From positions 1 to 56,580 of the forward strand of contig JAPLJZ010000012.1 of the NCBI GenBank assembly GCA_026388335.1: a stretch of 56,580 nucleotides of DNA, in the 5' to 3' direction. Made by a program: the position numbers and the translations under genes. The DNA is from Deltaproteobacteria bacterium (lineage in GTDB: Bacteria; Desulfobacterota; Syntrophia; Syntrophales; UBA8958). This document shows positions 48,284-56,513 of the stretch, in pieces (within the stretch, counting starts at the first letter, position 1; each line of letters begins with the position of its first letter). The notes below the pieces were generated by a model, which saw nothing but the letters and a program-made list of their open reading frames with translations, did not search any database and was not told the origin of the DNA.

Positions 48284-50031
48284 AGGGTGAATCCGAATCC
48301 CAGGTGGAGGCGGAACACCGGTTCGGGTGTTCCAATCTGCCTGGCAATGTCCAGTTTTATGGGACCGACGGGGGTATAATACCGGCAGCCGATTCCGGCC
48401 CCTTGGGCAAGGTCCATTTCCCGGAAGCTGTTAAAGGCATTGCCGGCATCATAAAAAGCGGCGGCGCCCCAATCTTTCCAGAGCCTACGTTCCACCTCGA
48501 CGCTTCCGACAAGGGTGTTTTTACCACCCACGACGTTACCCTTGTCATCCTTTGCCCCCAGAGACTGATAGGCATATCCACGCACGCTGTTGTCACCGCC
48601 GGCAAAATACCTGATGGCAATGGGCAGATCCTTCGATCCCTCGTTTTGTAGCGTGGCGCCTGCATTAAGCCTTGTCAGGAGCGAAAACCCCCCGATCAGG
48701 GGATAAAGGCCACTCCCGGTGAGGGTGCCCTGGATAAAACCTGTGTAGGAGCCAAGGTCCTGATGGGTCCCCCTGATTTCCGCCAAATAGGAGAAACCCT
48801 TAGTCGGCTGCACCGGATGGTCGTACTGGCGGTCAAACACGCGGAATCCCGGCATCAGGGAAAAGGTGTTCGTCTTTTGATCGCCGGCGTCGGAATCTTC
48901 CCGCAGCAACTGGAGAAAAATGGCCCCGGACTTATCGAAGAAATAGGGACGGACATGCTGCAGTTCCATGGATAACTCCTTCGTTGTGTAGGTGTCGGTG
49001 TTTTCCCGTTTGAGATTGACTTTGAGGGCCGAGTAAGTCCGGATATCTGCTCCCGGCACCGTATATCCCATGGCAACGCCCTGAAGGACAGGACTTACAT
49101 TCAGCCCCGTATCCCACTGGTGACCGGCGCCGAAGACATTCTTGTCCCGGTAATTGACAGAAAACCGCGGACCCGTATCGGTGCCGTAGCCGCCGCCGAT
49201 TTTCACCTGTTTTTCCGGTAAAGGCGTCAGTTTTATCTCCACAGGAACCCGGTTTTCTTGAGCCTTCTCCTTGTCCGTCTCAATCGGGACATCGGAATAA
49301 CGGTCGGCAAGGGTAAGGTTTCTCTGGGTCTGCCAGATCTTTTCATAAGAGAACACGTCCCCTTCCTTGAATGCAACATACCGGTTAAGAAACCTTTGGG
49401 GATACCCGGGGGCGCCGGAAAAATTGATCTTTCCAAAAAAATATTGGGGGCCGGTCACATAGACGAGATCAATATCCGCACAGGATTGACTAACCAACAC
49501 CTGAATATCGTGGACGGAGAAGCGGCCATTCAGGTAGCCCATACCGATGCTGAGATCGTAAATGCCCCTTTTTGCGTCTTCGTAGACATCATGACGCAGG
49601 ATGTCGCCTTTTTTAAGGGGAAACTTTTCGATGGCATTCCGAAAAGCCGCATTCCCTTCCCCGGGACCCTCGATACGGACAGTTACCCTTCTCACCCGCA
49701 CCGGTTCCCCCGCCGCGACCGTCACGATCACACGGAATATCCCTTCCGGTGTCATTTCCCGAGACACAGTCGCTACGGCATTGTAATAACCGAGGGATTC
49801 GAGGGCTTCCTGTATCTTCCGGGGGATTTGCTCCTGGAAATGATCGAGCCATAAGACATCCACCTTACCATCCTTGACCAGTCCGGCAGGAACGGCCAAG
49901 GCGGCCCTGACGTTTTTCAGCACGTCGCCGTCGACACCCAAAACTTTCAGCTCAACAGACTCCCCGGCAAAGGCGAAAGACGCCGCCAGACAGATGGCCA
50001 TGATCATGATCAGAGGTTTCAGTATATTCAA
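48280..50031 (-). CDS. tamA: Translocation and assembly module subunit TamA (Omp85 family)
   Basis: 583 residues. Signal peptide (IMIMAICLAASFAFAGES), then three POTRA domains (~25-265; second near RVRRVTVRIEGPGEGNAAFR, third near FFGKINFSGAPGYPQRFLNR). The C-terminal 16-strand barrel (~270-583) has YFAGGDNSVRGYAYQSLG, the conserved 'F.GG..SVRGY' lid-loop motif, and DIARQIGTPEPVFRLHLGFG ending in Leu after a Phe-rich last strand. It sits in the outer membrane with TamB. It begins 9 bp after the acetolactate decarboxylase gene. Confidence 0.94.
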   Translation of the reverse strand: MNILKPLIMIMAICLAASFAFAGESVELKVLGVDGDVLKNVRAALAVPAGLVKDGKVDVLWLDHFQEQIPRKIQEALESLGYYNAVATVSREMTPEGIFRVIVTVAAGEPVRVRRVTVRIEGPGEGNAAFRNAIEKFPLKKGDILRHDVYEDAKRGIYDLSIGMGYLNGRFSVHDIQVLVSQSCADIDLVYVTGPQYFFGKINFSGAPGYPQRFLNRYVAFKEGDVFSYEKIWQTQRNLTLADRYSDVPIETDKEKAQENRVPVEIKLTPLPEKQVKIGGGYGTDTGPRFSVNYRDKNVFGAGHQWDTGLNVSPVLQGVAMGYTVPGADIRTYSALKVNLKRENTDTYTTKELSMELQHVRPYFFDKSGAIFLQLLREDSDAGDQKTNTFSLMPGFRVFDRQYDHPVQPTKGFSYLAEIRGTHQDLGSYTGFIQGTLTGSGLYPLIGGFSLLTRLNAGATLQNEGSKDLPIAIRYFAGGDNSVRGYAYQSLGAKDDKGNVVGGKNTLVGSVEVERRLWKDWGAAAFYDAGNAFNSFREMDLAQGAGIGCRYYTPVGPIKLDIARQIGTPEPVFRLHLGFGFTL

Positions 50032-50040
50032 ATAATCTCC

Positions 50041-50793
50041 CTATTCCTGTTCAGCCTTCTGTAAATCCTTTCTCGTATCCCGACTCAGGTCCGCAGTGAG
50101 GTAATCGAGGGTCACCGGCAAGGCTACTTCCAGGAGCGGGATATGCTGCATGCCAATCCGGGCAGACTGTATGGCGCAAGAGAGAAGATGCCCTCCCTGG
50201 CGTCGGTCGTCGCTGATAAAATGAAGATGATACCCCGGGGCATTAAGAGAAGGCATGAACGGAGGCGTGTAAAAACCGGACAAGGTCCCGGCGATGTCAT
50301 AAAAATCAAAAACAACCTGATCCTTCGTCGCCTCGACGAGGGGACGGTAATTTTCCTGTTTCGGCACGGAGCGGGTCCGGACATGGGAAAAGCGGCCATC
50401 GATCCTGATCGCGTAGAGCATATTCGGCGAGGGGAGAAGCCGCTCCAGCAATGAATTGAAGGTTTCATAGGGAAGATGGGAAACCTGTCCCCTTGAGATC
50501 ATAGCTGCCTCGTTGATCTCATCGAATGTTTCGGGCTGATAAAACGTCACACAGGCAAAAGGCGTCAGAATGTCATCAGCAACGACGACCACTGTTCCGT
50601 CCGCGGCGACCTGATAGACGACACCGTCCAGGACAACCATTTCGCCGTCCAGATCGTTAAAGGTTCCCAGGCCGAAGTCGCCATGTGTCCTGACCTCGCC
50701 GATCGTGATGTTCTGCTCGTAATACCCCTCCACCAAGACATTGATGGGTGTGGAAATATAGACGCTGTTGGGGCGTAGATTCTTTTCTGACAT
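50041..50793 (-). CDS. budA: Alpha-acetolactate decarboxylase
   Basis: 250 residues, normal length. DFGLGTFNDLDGEMVVLDGV and the zinc site GYHLHFISDDRRQGGHLL (three His ligands) are diagnostic; RTRSVPKQENYRPLVEATK holds active-site Arg and Glu. The enzyme converts 2-acetolactate to acetoin, diverting carbon from branched-chain amino acid synthesis. Its ATG overlaps the stop of a small upstream ORF (TAATG). No acetolactate synthase or butanediol dehydrogenase is adjacent. Its link to tamA-tamB is only positional. Confidence 0.93.
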   Translation of the reverse strand: MSEKNLRPNSVYISTPINVLVEGYYEQNITIGEVRTHGDFGLGTFNDLDGEMVVLDGVVYQVAADGTVVVVADDILTPFACVTFYQPETFDEINEAAMISRGQVSHLPYETFNSLLERLLPSPNMLYAIRIDGRFSHVRTRSVPKQENYRPLVEATKDQVVFDFYDIAGTLSGFYTPPFMPSLNAPGYHLHFISDDRRQGGHLLSCAIQSARIGMQHIPLLEVALPVTLDYLTADLSRDTRKDLQKAEQE

Positions 50794-50993
50794 TAGTTCA
50801 TCCTTTTCTCTTTGATCCGGCCGTTCTCTTTTTTACCGCCACCAATGATAACTTTGCCGGCAATCAGCTCCCGGCTCGGCGTCTCGTCTAATGGTAGATT
50901 GAGACACGAAGCTTGCACCTTGTCAATATAAAGATCGGTAAGCAGTTTTTTCCCATTGACTTCCCCGGCAATGATGACTAAATCTTGACCCAT
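50793..50993 (-). CDS. Small hypothetical protein, 66 residues
   Basis: It begins MGQDLVIIAGEVNGKKLL and ends in a Lys/Arg-rich stretch (KKENGRIKEKRMN). I do not recognise it. Support: its stop and the acetolactate decarboxylase start share bases (TAATG), a common coupling arrangement. Against: no clear ribosome site, and only 19 bp separate its start from the divergent corA start, leaving little room for promoters. It may be a real small protein or a leader ORF for budA. Confidence 0.45.
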   Translation of the reverse strand: MGQDLVIIAGEVNGKKLLTDLYIDKVQASCLNLPLDETPSRELIAGKVIIGGGKKENGRIKEKRMN

Positions 50994-51012
50994 TAATGGG
51001 AAAGGTTACGCC

Positions 51013-52083
51013 ATGCGGAAAAATTACCGGACAAGAATTGCGAAAACCGGGCTCCCCCCGGGGTCTCTGGTCCATGTCGGGGAAAGGCATACCGAGCAGC
51101 CGCTGCTCTCCCTGATGGTTTACAACGATCAGGAGGTTAAGGAAAAGACGCTGACAGGCATCGAGGAATGCCGCGGCCTTCAGGAGCAGTCGGAGGCTGT
51201 TACCTGGCTACACGTCGAGGGGCTTCATGATATCGGCCTCATGGAAAAGTTGGGGGACCTTTATCATCTCCATCCCCTGACCCTCGAAGACATCCTCTAT
51301 ACCGACCAGCGTCCCAAAATGGAGGACTTCGGCAACTACATCTATATCGTCCTGAAGGACTTTTCTTTACCACCGGAAACGGGAGGACAGCTTCTGCCGG
51401 AACAGATCAGTATTGTCTTCGGTCCCCATTTTCTTATTTCCTTCCAGGAAAAGCAAAGCCCCCTCATGGAACCGATCCGGGAAAGAATCCGCGACGCCCG
51501 GGGCAGGATCAGAAAGGCCGGCGCCGATTACCTTGCCTATACCATCATCGACACCATTGTTGATCAATATTTCATCCTCCTCGAAAAGTTGGGAGAAAAT
51601 ATCGAATCCCTGGAAGATCAACTTGTCACCAGCCCGGGGCGAGATACCCTGCTTGCCATCCAGAACATCAAACGGGAAATGCTTTATCTAAGAAGGTCCG
51701 TCTGGCCGCTACGAGAAGCGGTTAGCGCGCTCCAGCGGACCGATTCACCCCTCATGGACGCCACAACCGATCTATATTTGAAGGACGTCTACGATCATAC
51801 CATCCAACTTATCGATACCGTAGAAACTTACCGGGACATGCTCTCCGGCATGCTCGATATCTATCTGTCTTCGGTGAGCAACCGGCTCAATGAGGTGATG
51901 AAGGTGCTGACCATTATCGCCACGATCTTCATGCCCCTGACTTTTCTGGCCGGGGTTTACGGCATGAATTTCAAGTATATGCCCGAGCTGGAATGGCATT
52001 GGGGATATTTCATGGTGTGGGGAATCATGATTACCGTCGCCCTTTTCATGGTCCTCTTTTTTAGAAGAAAAAAGTGGTTGTGA
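51013..52083 (+). CDS. corA: CorA-family magnesium/cobalt channel
   Basis: 356 residues. The long cytoplasmic funnel domain (WLHVEGLHDIGLMEKLGDLY, HPLTLEDILYTDQRPKMEDF) leads to two C-terminal membrane helices. YGMNFKYMPELEW carries the GMN selectivity motif, and the basic tail FRRKKWL matches CorA's end. It forms a homopentameric Mg2+ channel in the inner membrane. AAAGG precedes the ATG. Divergent from the small ORF and budA. Confidence 0.95.
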   Translation: MRKNYRTRIAKTGLPPGSLVHVGERHTEQPLLSLMVYNDQEVKEKTLTGIEECRGLQEQSEAVTWLHVEGLHDIGLMEKLGDLYHLHPLTLEDILYTDQRPKMEDFGNYIYIVLKDFSLPPETGGQLLPEQISIVFGPHFLISFQEKQSPLMEPIRERIRDARGRIRKAGADYLAYTIIDTIVDQYFILLEKLGENIESLEDQLVTSPGRDTLLAIQNIKREMLYLRRSVWPLREAVSALQRTDSPLMDATTDLYLKDVYDHTIQLIDTVETYRDMLSGMLDIYLSSVSNRLNEVMKVLTIIATIFMPLTFLAGVYGMNFKYMPELEWHWGYFMVWGIMITVALFMVLFFRRKKWL

Positions 52084-52136
52084 AAGGAGCGGTCTTCCTT
52101 TATATATTCACAAATTGAAATTCGAGGAGGTTTAGT

Positions 52137-52616
52137 ATGGGCGCTTTCAGAGGCAGTGACATTGTGGAAATTGCCGTGCGTATCGAGGAGAACGGGGAAC
52201 ATTTTTATCGCTATGCAATGCAGTTGGCCAAAGACGAGGATGCGAAGAAGATATTCAGCGATCTGGCGGACGCAGAGTTTCAGCACAAAAAGACCTTCAG
52301 CAGGATCTTTGCCGCCATGGACAAGGACAATCCCCCGGAGACCTACGATGGGGAATATGCAGCCTACCTGCACGATTACGTGGACAACAAGATCATCTTC
52401 AAGAAGGGTATGCTGGAAGCGGAACTGGCCAAGGTAAAGGATACCCTGGCGGCAATTGATTTCGCCATGCAGCGGGAGCTTGATTCCATCCTATATTACC
52501 ATGAAATCAAACGCTTTGTTTCTGCAAATGAACATGCCGTCATCGACGACGTGATCGAAGAAGAAAGAAAGCATTTCAAGGGGTTGTCCAACTTGAGAAC
52601 CCGTTACGCAAAATAG
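52137..52616 (+). CDS. Ferritin-like diiron protein (rubrerythrin-related)
   Basis: 159 residues forming a four-helix bundle. Iron ligands are likely in IEENGEHFYRYAMQL, DAEFQHKKTF, MQRELDSILYYHEI and EERKHFKGL, i.e. two E(x)nE..H sets. It lacks the rubredoxin tail of classical rubrerythrin. Such proteins reduce peroxide or store iron in anaerobes. GAGGAGG stands 6 nt before the ATG. It is followed after 5 bp by the aminotransferase gene. Confidence 0.85.
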   Translation: MGAFRGSDIVEIAVRIEENGEHFYRYAMQLAKDEDAKKIFSDLADAEFQHKKTFSRIFAAMDKDNPPETYDGEYAAYLHDYVDNKIIFKKGMLEAELAKVKDTLAAIDFAMQRELDSILYYHEIKRFVSANEHAVIDDVIEEERKHFKGLSNLRTRYAK

Positions 52617-52621
52617 GAAAC

Positions 52622-53971
52622 ATGAAGAGAGAACCGAATCAGGATCACGTCTTTTACCGGAATCTTAATCGTTTCTATCCGTCCATCCAGCGCGGCGCCG
52701 GCGTCTATCTCTATGACACGGAAGGGAAGGCCTACCTGGACGGTTCGGGCGGGGCGGTAGTCGCCGCGCTCGGGCATGGCCTCCGGGATCTCGAAGAGGC
52801 CATGCTTGTGCAGTTAGGCAAGGTGGCCTTTTCCCATGGCTCCCAGTTCACCTCCCCGGCCGCCGTCGAACTTGCCGAAAGGCTCGTCAACATGGCCCCG
52901 ACCGGCATGAATCGGGTTTATTTCCTCTCCGGGGGCTCGGAAGCAGTTGAAACAGCCGTCAAGATGGCCCGCCAGTATCAGGTGGACCGTGGCAAGCACA
53001 TGAAATTCAAGGTTATATCCCGCTGGACGAGCTATCACGGCAATACCTTGGGGGCCTTGGCCTTGAGCGGACATACGGGGCGACGGCGCTACTACCAGCC
53101 TCTGATCCAGCATACGCCTCATATCGTTCCGGCTTACTGTTACCGGTGTCCCTTTGGCCGGAAGCAGGAAAGCTGCGATCTCGAATGCGCCGGCGATTTG
53201 GAAAAGACGATCCTTTATGAGGGTCCCGATTCCGTATCCGCCTTTATGGCCGAACCGGTCGTGGGGGCCACCGCCGGGGCCCTGGTTCCCAAGGACGGCT
53301 ATTTTCAGAAAATCCGGGAAATCTGTGACCGCTATGACGTCCTGTTGATAGTTGATGAGGTCATGACCGGCATCGGCCGGACCGGCCGTAACTTTGCCAT
53401 CGAACACTGGGGGGTTGCCCCCGACATGATCGTATGCGCCAAGGGCCTTGGGGCGGGATATTACCCTGTTTTTGGTGTCATTACCACCGAGGTCGTCCAC
53501 GCGGCCATCAAAAAGGGAAACGGAAACTTCGTCCACGGCCACACCTACAGTCAGAATCCCCTGGCCTGCGCCACGGGGATCGCCGTGCTTGATTACATCG
53601 ACCGTCATGATCTGGTCGCCCGGTCCGCAAAAATGGGTGCATATCTACTTGAAAAGCTGAAGACTCTATACAGGCATACCATCGTGGGGGACGTCAGGGG
53701 TCTGGGGCTTTTCGCCGGCGTGGAATTCGTGCGCAGTCGGGAAACGAAGGAAACCTTCGATCCCACTCTGAAGATCAACGCCCTCGTGAGCAACCTTGCC
53801 TTTGACAAGGGGCTGATTGTCTATCCGGGCGGCGGGGGCGCCGACGGCATGCGGGGCGATCATGTCTTGATCGCGCCACCCTTTATCATCACGGAAGCAC
53901 AGCTCGATCAACTTGTGGCCATCCTTGACGAGGCCATCGCGGAGATTTCAAAAGAACTCGATCTCACATAA
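52622..53971 (+). CDS. Class III PLP-dependent aminotransferase
   Basis: 449 residues. YDTEGKAYLDGSGGAVVAAL and FLSGGSEAVETAVKMARQY are fold-type I class III motifs; LLIVDEVMTGIGRTG supplies the PLP-binding Asp, and CAKGLGAGYYP the PLP Lys. A cysteine cluster of the form C-x2-C-x8-C-x3-C (YCYRCPFGRKQESCDLEC) stands before it, as in one subgroup of these enzymes; it might bind metal. Substrates of the subgroup are omega-amino acids or diamines. A BKACE-type gene follows 44 bp downstream, suggesting joint use in amino-acid or beta-amino acid fermentation; this is inference. Confidence 0.88.
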   Translation: MKREPNQDHVFYRNLNRFYPSIQRGAGVYLYDTEGKAYLDGSGGAVVAALGHGLRDLEEAMLVQLGKVAFSHGSQFTSPAAVELAERLVNMAPTGMNRVYFLSGGSEAVETAVKMARQYQVDRGKHMKFKVISRWTSYHGNTLGALALSGHTGRRRYYQPLIQHTPHIVPAYCYRCPFGRKQESCDLECAGDLEKTILYEGPDSVSAFMAEPVVGATAGALVPKDGYFQKIREICDRYDVLLIVDEVMTGIGRTGRNFAIEHWGVAPDMIVCAKGLGAGYYPVFGVITTEVVHAAIKKGNGNFVHGHTYSQNPLACATGIAVLDYIDRHDLVARSAKMGAYLLEKLKTLYRHTIVGDVRGLGLFAGVEFVRSRETKETFDPTLKINALVSNLAFDKGLIVYPGGGGADGMRGDHVLIAPPFIITEAQLDQLVAILDEAIAEISKELDLT

Positions 53972-54015
53972 ATATCATCCCCGTGAAGGGGAGAATCCAG
54001 GGAAATCCAGTCATC

Positions 54016-54840
54016 ATGAACAAGGTCATTGTTACCGCCGCCATTACCGGCAGCCGCATGATGCGGGATGTTGCCCCCTATATCCCCATCACCCCGGAAG
54101 AGATTTCCCAATCGGCCATCGAGGCCTGGAAGGCCGGGGCGTCCGTCGTCCATCTCCACGTCCGGGACCCTGAAACAGGTCTGGGCAGCCAGGATGTCGA
54201 GCTTTTCCGTCGGGCTGTCGAACCGATCCGTGAAAAAACCGATCTGATCCTCAGCCTCACGACCAGCGGCATCCCGGGACGAAATCTCCCTATTGAAGAT
54301 CGTCTCGCTCCCCTAGCCCTCAAACCGGAGTTGGCATCTTTCGACGCCGGTTCCATCAACCTCGGGGGAAACGTTTTTATCAACACCCCGGATTTTCTCA
54401 ATCAGGCCGCCGCGATGATGGCGGCGGCCGGTGTTAAACCGGAAATCGAGATCTTCGATCTGGGCATGATGATGACCACCCTCCGAATGCGCCAGGAGGG
54501 AAAACTCGCCGATCCCCTTCATTTTCAGTTTGTCCTGGGAACCCCCTGGGGCGCCCCGGCGACGCCAAAGGCCTTCCTCCATATCTACGAATACCTCCCC
54601 CCGGAAGCCACCTGGTCTAATATCGGGATCGGGACAGGACAGTTGCCGATGGCCATGATGGCCCTGATTATGGGCGGCCATATCCGGGTGGGTATGGAGG
54701 ATAGCATTTACTTGCGCCGGGGAGTGCTGGCAAAAACCAACGCCGAGCTGGTGGAGAGGGTGATCAGAATTGTCAGGGAATATGGCAGCGAGATCGCCTC
54801 ACCCGCAGAAACCAGAGCAATCCTGAAACTGCCGATCTGA
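54016..54840 (+). CDS. Beta-keto acid cleavage enzyme (BKACE / Kce family)
   Basis: About 274 residues, usual length 270-310. NKVIVTAAITGSRMMRDVAP and PITPEEISQSAIEAWKAGAS, with VVHLHVRDPETG (metal-binding His-x-His) and SLTTSG, are family signatures; SFDAGSINLGG and IEIFDLGMM follow. The enzymes join a 3-keto acid to acetyl-CoA, giving acetoacetate and a new CoA ester; the founder cleaves 3-keto-5-aminohexanoate in lysine fermentation. The ATG matching the family start is used instead of an upstream in-frame GTG. It may form a two-gene unit with the aminotransferase. Exact substrate unknown. Confidence 0.88.
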   Translation: MNKVIVTAAITGSRMMRDVAPYIPITPEEISQSAIEAWKAGASVVHLHVRDPETGLGSQDVELFRRAVEPIREKTDLILSLTTSGIPGRNLPIEDRLAPLALKPELASFDAGSINLGGNVFINTPDFLNQAAAMMAAAGVKPEIEIFDLGMMMTTLRMRQEGKLADPLHFQFVLGTPWGAPATPKAFLHIYEYLPPEATWSNIGIGTGQLPMAMMALIMGGHIRVGMEDSIYLRRGVLAKTNAELVERVIRIVREYGSEIASPAETRAILKLPI

Positions 54841-54956
54841 AATCATTTCAGTTAATGATCAATGGGTCTTCAGACCGTACATGTTGTTTTACCGTGATTT
54901 ACCTTCTCGTTTTTCAGTATAAGTAATTTCAATAGTTTACACATCAATCTTTTCCC

Positions 54957-54984
54957 TTGACATACCGTAAAATACCCGTATATT
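54957..54984 (+). promoter_or_regulatory. Promoter of the integrase gene
   Basis: TTGACA (54957-54962), 16 nt, TATATT (54979-54984). A leader of about 60 nt ends in AAAGGAGG before the ATG. Confidence 0.6.
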
Positions 54985-55050
54985 TGCTTTAACTGCTGGG
55001 GATAGCGCTGGGGAAGCAAGAAGCGCGTCGTTATTGAAAGGAGGTTTTCA

Positions 55051-56208
55051 ATGCCAAGACAAGAACGAATAAAGACAAAACATCCGGGTGTGTATTTCAT
55101 CATGGCAGACGGGGCCAGGGGGAAAGAGAAAATTTATTACATCCTCTATCGACGCGACGGTAAGCAGATCGAGGAAAAGGCGGGCTGCCAGTTTGCCGAT
55201 GACATGACAGAAGCGAAAGCGGCAGGGGTAAGGGCAGACAGGATGAGAGGAAAGGAATTACCAAACACGGAAAAGCGAAAAGCAGCGAAGGCGGCAAAAC
55301 TTGCACATGAAGAAAAATGGACTTTATCCCGTCTCTGGAATGAATACAAGGCACAGAAACCGGATTCGAACTCCATAAAATACGATGGCTACCGGTTTAA
55401 AAAATTCCTGGAACCTAAGCATGGCAAAAAAGAACCTTCTGAGCTGCATCAGCTTGACGTGGACCGACTTCGCATCAATATCATGAAGGTCAGATCGCCC
55501 CAAACAGCGAAACATGTCCTTGAGCTTTTAAGGCGGCTATGCAATTTCGGCGTTAAAAAGCAGCTATGCCAAGGAATCAAGTTTAAGATCGAATTACCAC
55601 GAGTTGACAATCAAAGGACGGAAGATTTGAACTCGGATCAGATTAAGAACCTCTTAGGTGCCATGGAAAAGTCACCCGATAAAGAAGCTGCGGACTTTAT
55701 GAAAATGGCCTTATTTACTGGAATGAGGCGCGGTGAATTGATGAAGCTGACCTGGAATGACGTTGATTTTGACAGAGGCTTTATCCATATAACCCATGAT
55801 CCAAAAGGCGGTAAAAGCCAGAAGATTCCTTTGAATGAACAAGCACGGGTTATCTTGGAGAATCACCCGAGGTTAGCGGATCATGTCTTTATCAGGAAGA
55901 ACGGCAAACCTCTCAACGATGTTATAAATGTTCGAGTACGGTTGATACGTGATGCGGCCGGTCTTTCTTCCGATTTCCGCCCTTTGCATGGCCTTCGTCA
56001 TGCCTACGCTTCCATGTTGGCATCATCGGGGCAGGTTGACCTTTACACCCTGCAGAAACTTCTTACCCATAAGTCACCGCTTATGACGCAGCGATATGCA
56101 CACCTTCGGGATGAGACGATGAGAAAGGCGTCAACGCTGGCCGGGAATATCATTGAACAGGCAGCAAAAGCGGATGATCAGGAAGGGAAAGAAGCCGTAG
56201 GAGCGTAA
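55051..56208 (+). CDS. Tyrosine-type site-specific recombinase (phage/element integrase)
   Basis: 385 residues. An N-terminal arm-binding part (YYILYRRDGKQIEEKAG) and a core-binding SAM-like domain (~90-180; WTLSRLWNEYKAQKPDSNSI) precede the catalytic domain. Active-site residues visible: Arg226 in FTGMRRGELMKL, His313 and Arg316 in PLHGLRHAYAS, His340 in LLTHKSP and nucleophile Tyr349 in TQRYAHL. The gene has its own promoter and a strong ribosome site. It would integrate an element at an att site. No tRNA gene was recognised beside it, and the element itself probably lies beyond the right edge. Confidence 0.93.
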   Translation: MPRQERIKTKHPGVYFIMADGARGKEKIYYILYRRDGKQIEEKAGCQFADDMTEAKAAGVRADRMRGKELPNTEKRKAAKAAKLAHEEKWTLSRLWNEYKAQKPDSNSIKYDGYRFKKFLEPKHGKKEPSELHQLDVDRLRINIMKVRSPQTAKHVLELLRRLCNFGVKKQLCQGIKFKIELPRVDNQRTEDLNSDQIKNLLGAMEKSPDKEAADFMKMALFTGMRRGELMKLTWNDVDFDRGFIHITHDPKGGKSQKIPLNEQARVILENHPRLADHVFIRKNGKPLNDVINVRVRLIRDAAGLSSDFRPLHGLRHAYASMLASSGQVDLYTLQKLLTHKSPLMTQRYAHLRDETMRKASTLAGNIIEQAAKADDQEGKEAVGA

Positions 56209-56245
56209 ACAGAACAGACCAGGGATAGCGCGACGGCGCGACAAG

Positions 56246-56269
56246 CAGGGGGAACCCCTCCCCTGTTTT
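56246..56269 (+). terminator. Possible terminator after the integrase
   Basis: A 6-bp stem CAGGGG/CCCCTG with an 8-nt loop is followed by TTTT, about 40 bp after the integrase stop. Short stem and short T-run make it moderate. Confidence 0.45.
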
Positions 56270-56305
56270 CCTGGGTCACTAAGGGGACTAAGAGAGGGAA
56301 GGACG

Positions 56306-56464
56306 ATGTCAAATTTTAAGACTGGGAAAGATTTGTTAACTTGTTTGGATATCCTGCCGTTTGAACTATTCGATCACGTTATTAATGGGCTTCAACCGTT
56401 TGACAAACTCGGTAGGCCGATACCACCGCCGGACATTACCGATAAGTCAATGACCACCGCCTGA
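56306..56464 (+). CDS. Small hypothetical protein, 52 residues
   Basis: A short frame with a good ribosome site (AGGGAAGGACG) before the ATG. The protein begins MSNFKTGKDLLTCLDILPFE and contains GLQPFDKLGRPIPPPDI. I do not recognise it. Position directly after an integrase, and a length typical of small element-borne proteins, favour a real gene. Its stop lies inside a hairpin. Confidence 0.5.
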   Translation: MSNFKTGKDLLTCLDILPFELFDHVINGLQPFDKLGRPIPPPDITDKSMTTA

Positions 56465-56472
56465 GGCGGTGG
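56454..56472. repeat. Hairpin at the end of the small ORF (terminator or element end)
   Basis: CCACCGCC-TGA-GGCGGTGG, a perfect 8-bp stem with a 3-nt loop, followed by CTTGTATTT. It could be a terminator for the small gene. Such a compact hairpin followed by TTGTAT also resembles the subterminal hairpins of IS200/IS605-type ends or REP units, but no transposase is inside the window. Confidence 0.55.
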
Positions 56473-56513
56473 CTTGTATTTAGTCCTGGAAGGTACCATG
56501 GGTTTCTACTTAT

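Noticed and set aside
54841-55050. tRNA gene as the integrase attachment site
   Set aside because: Read on both strands for acceptor stem, TPsiC loop and anticodon arm; nothing convincing was found. A leftward frame here is also unsupported.
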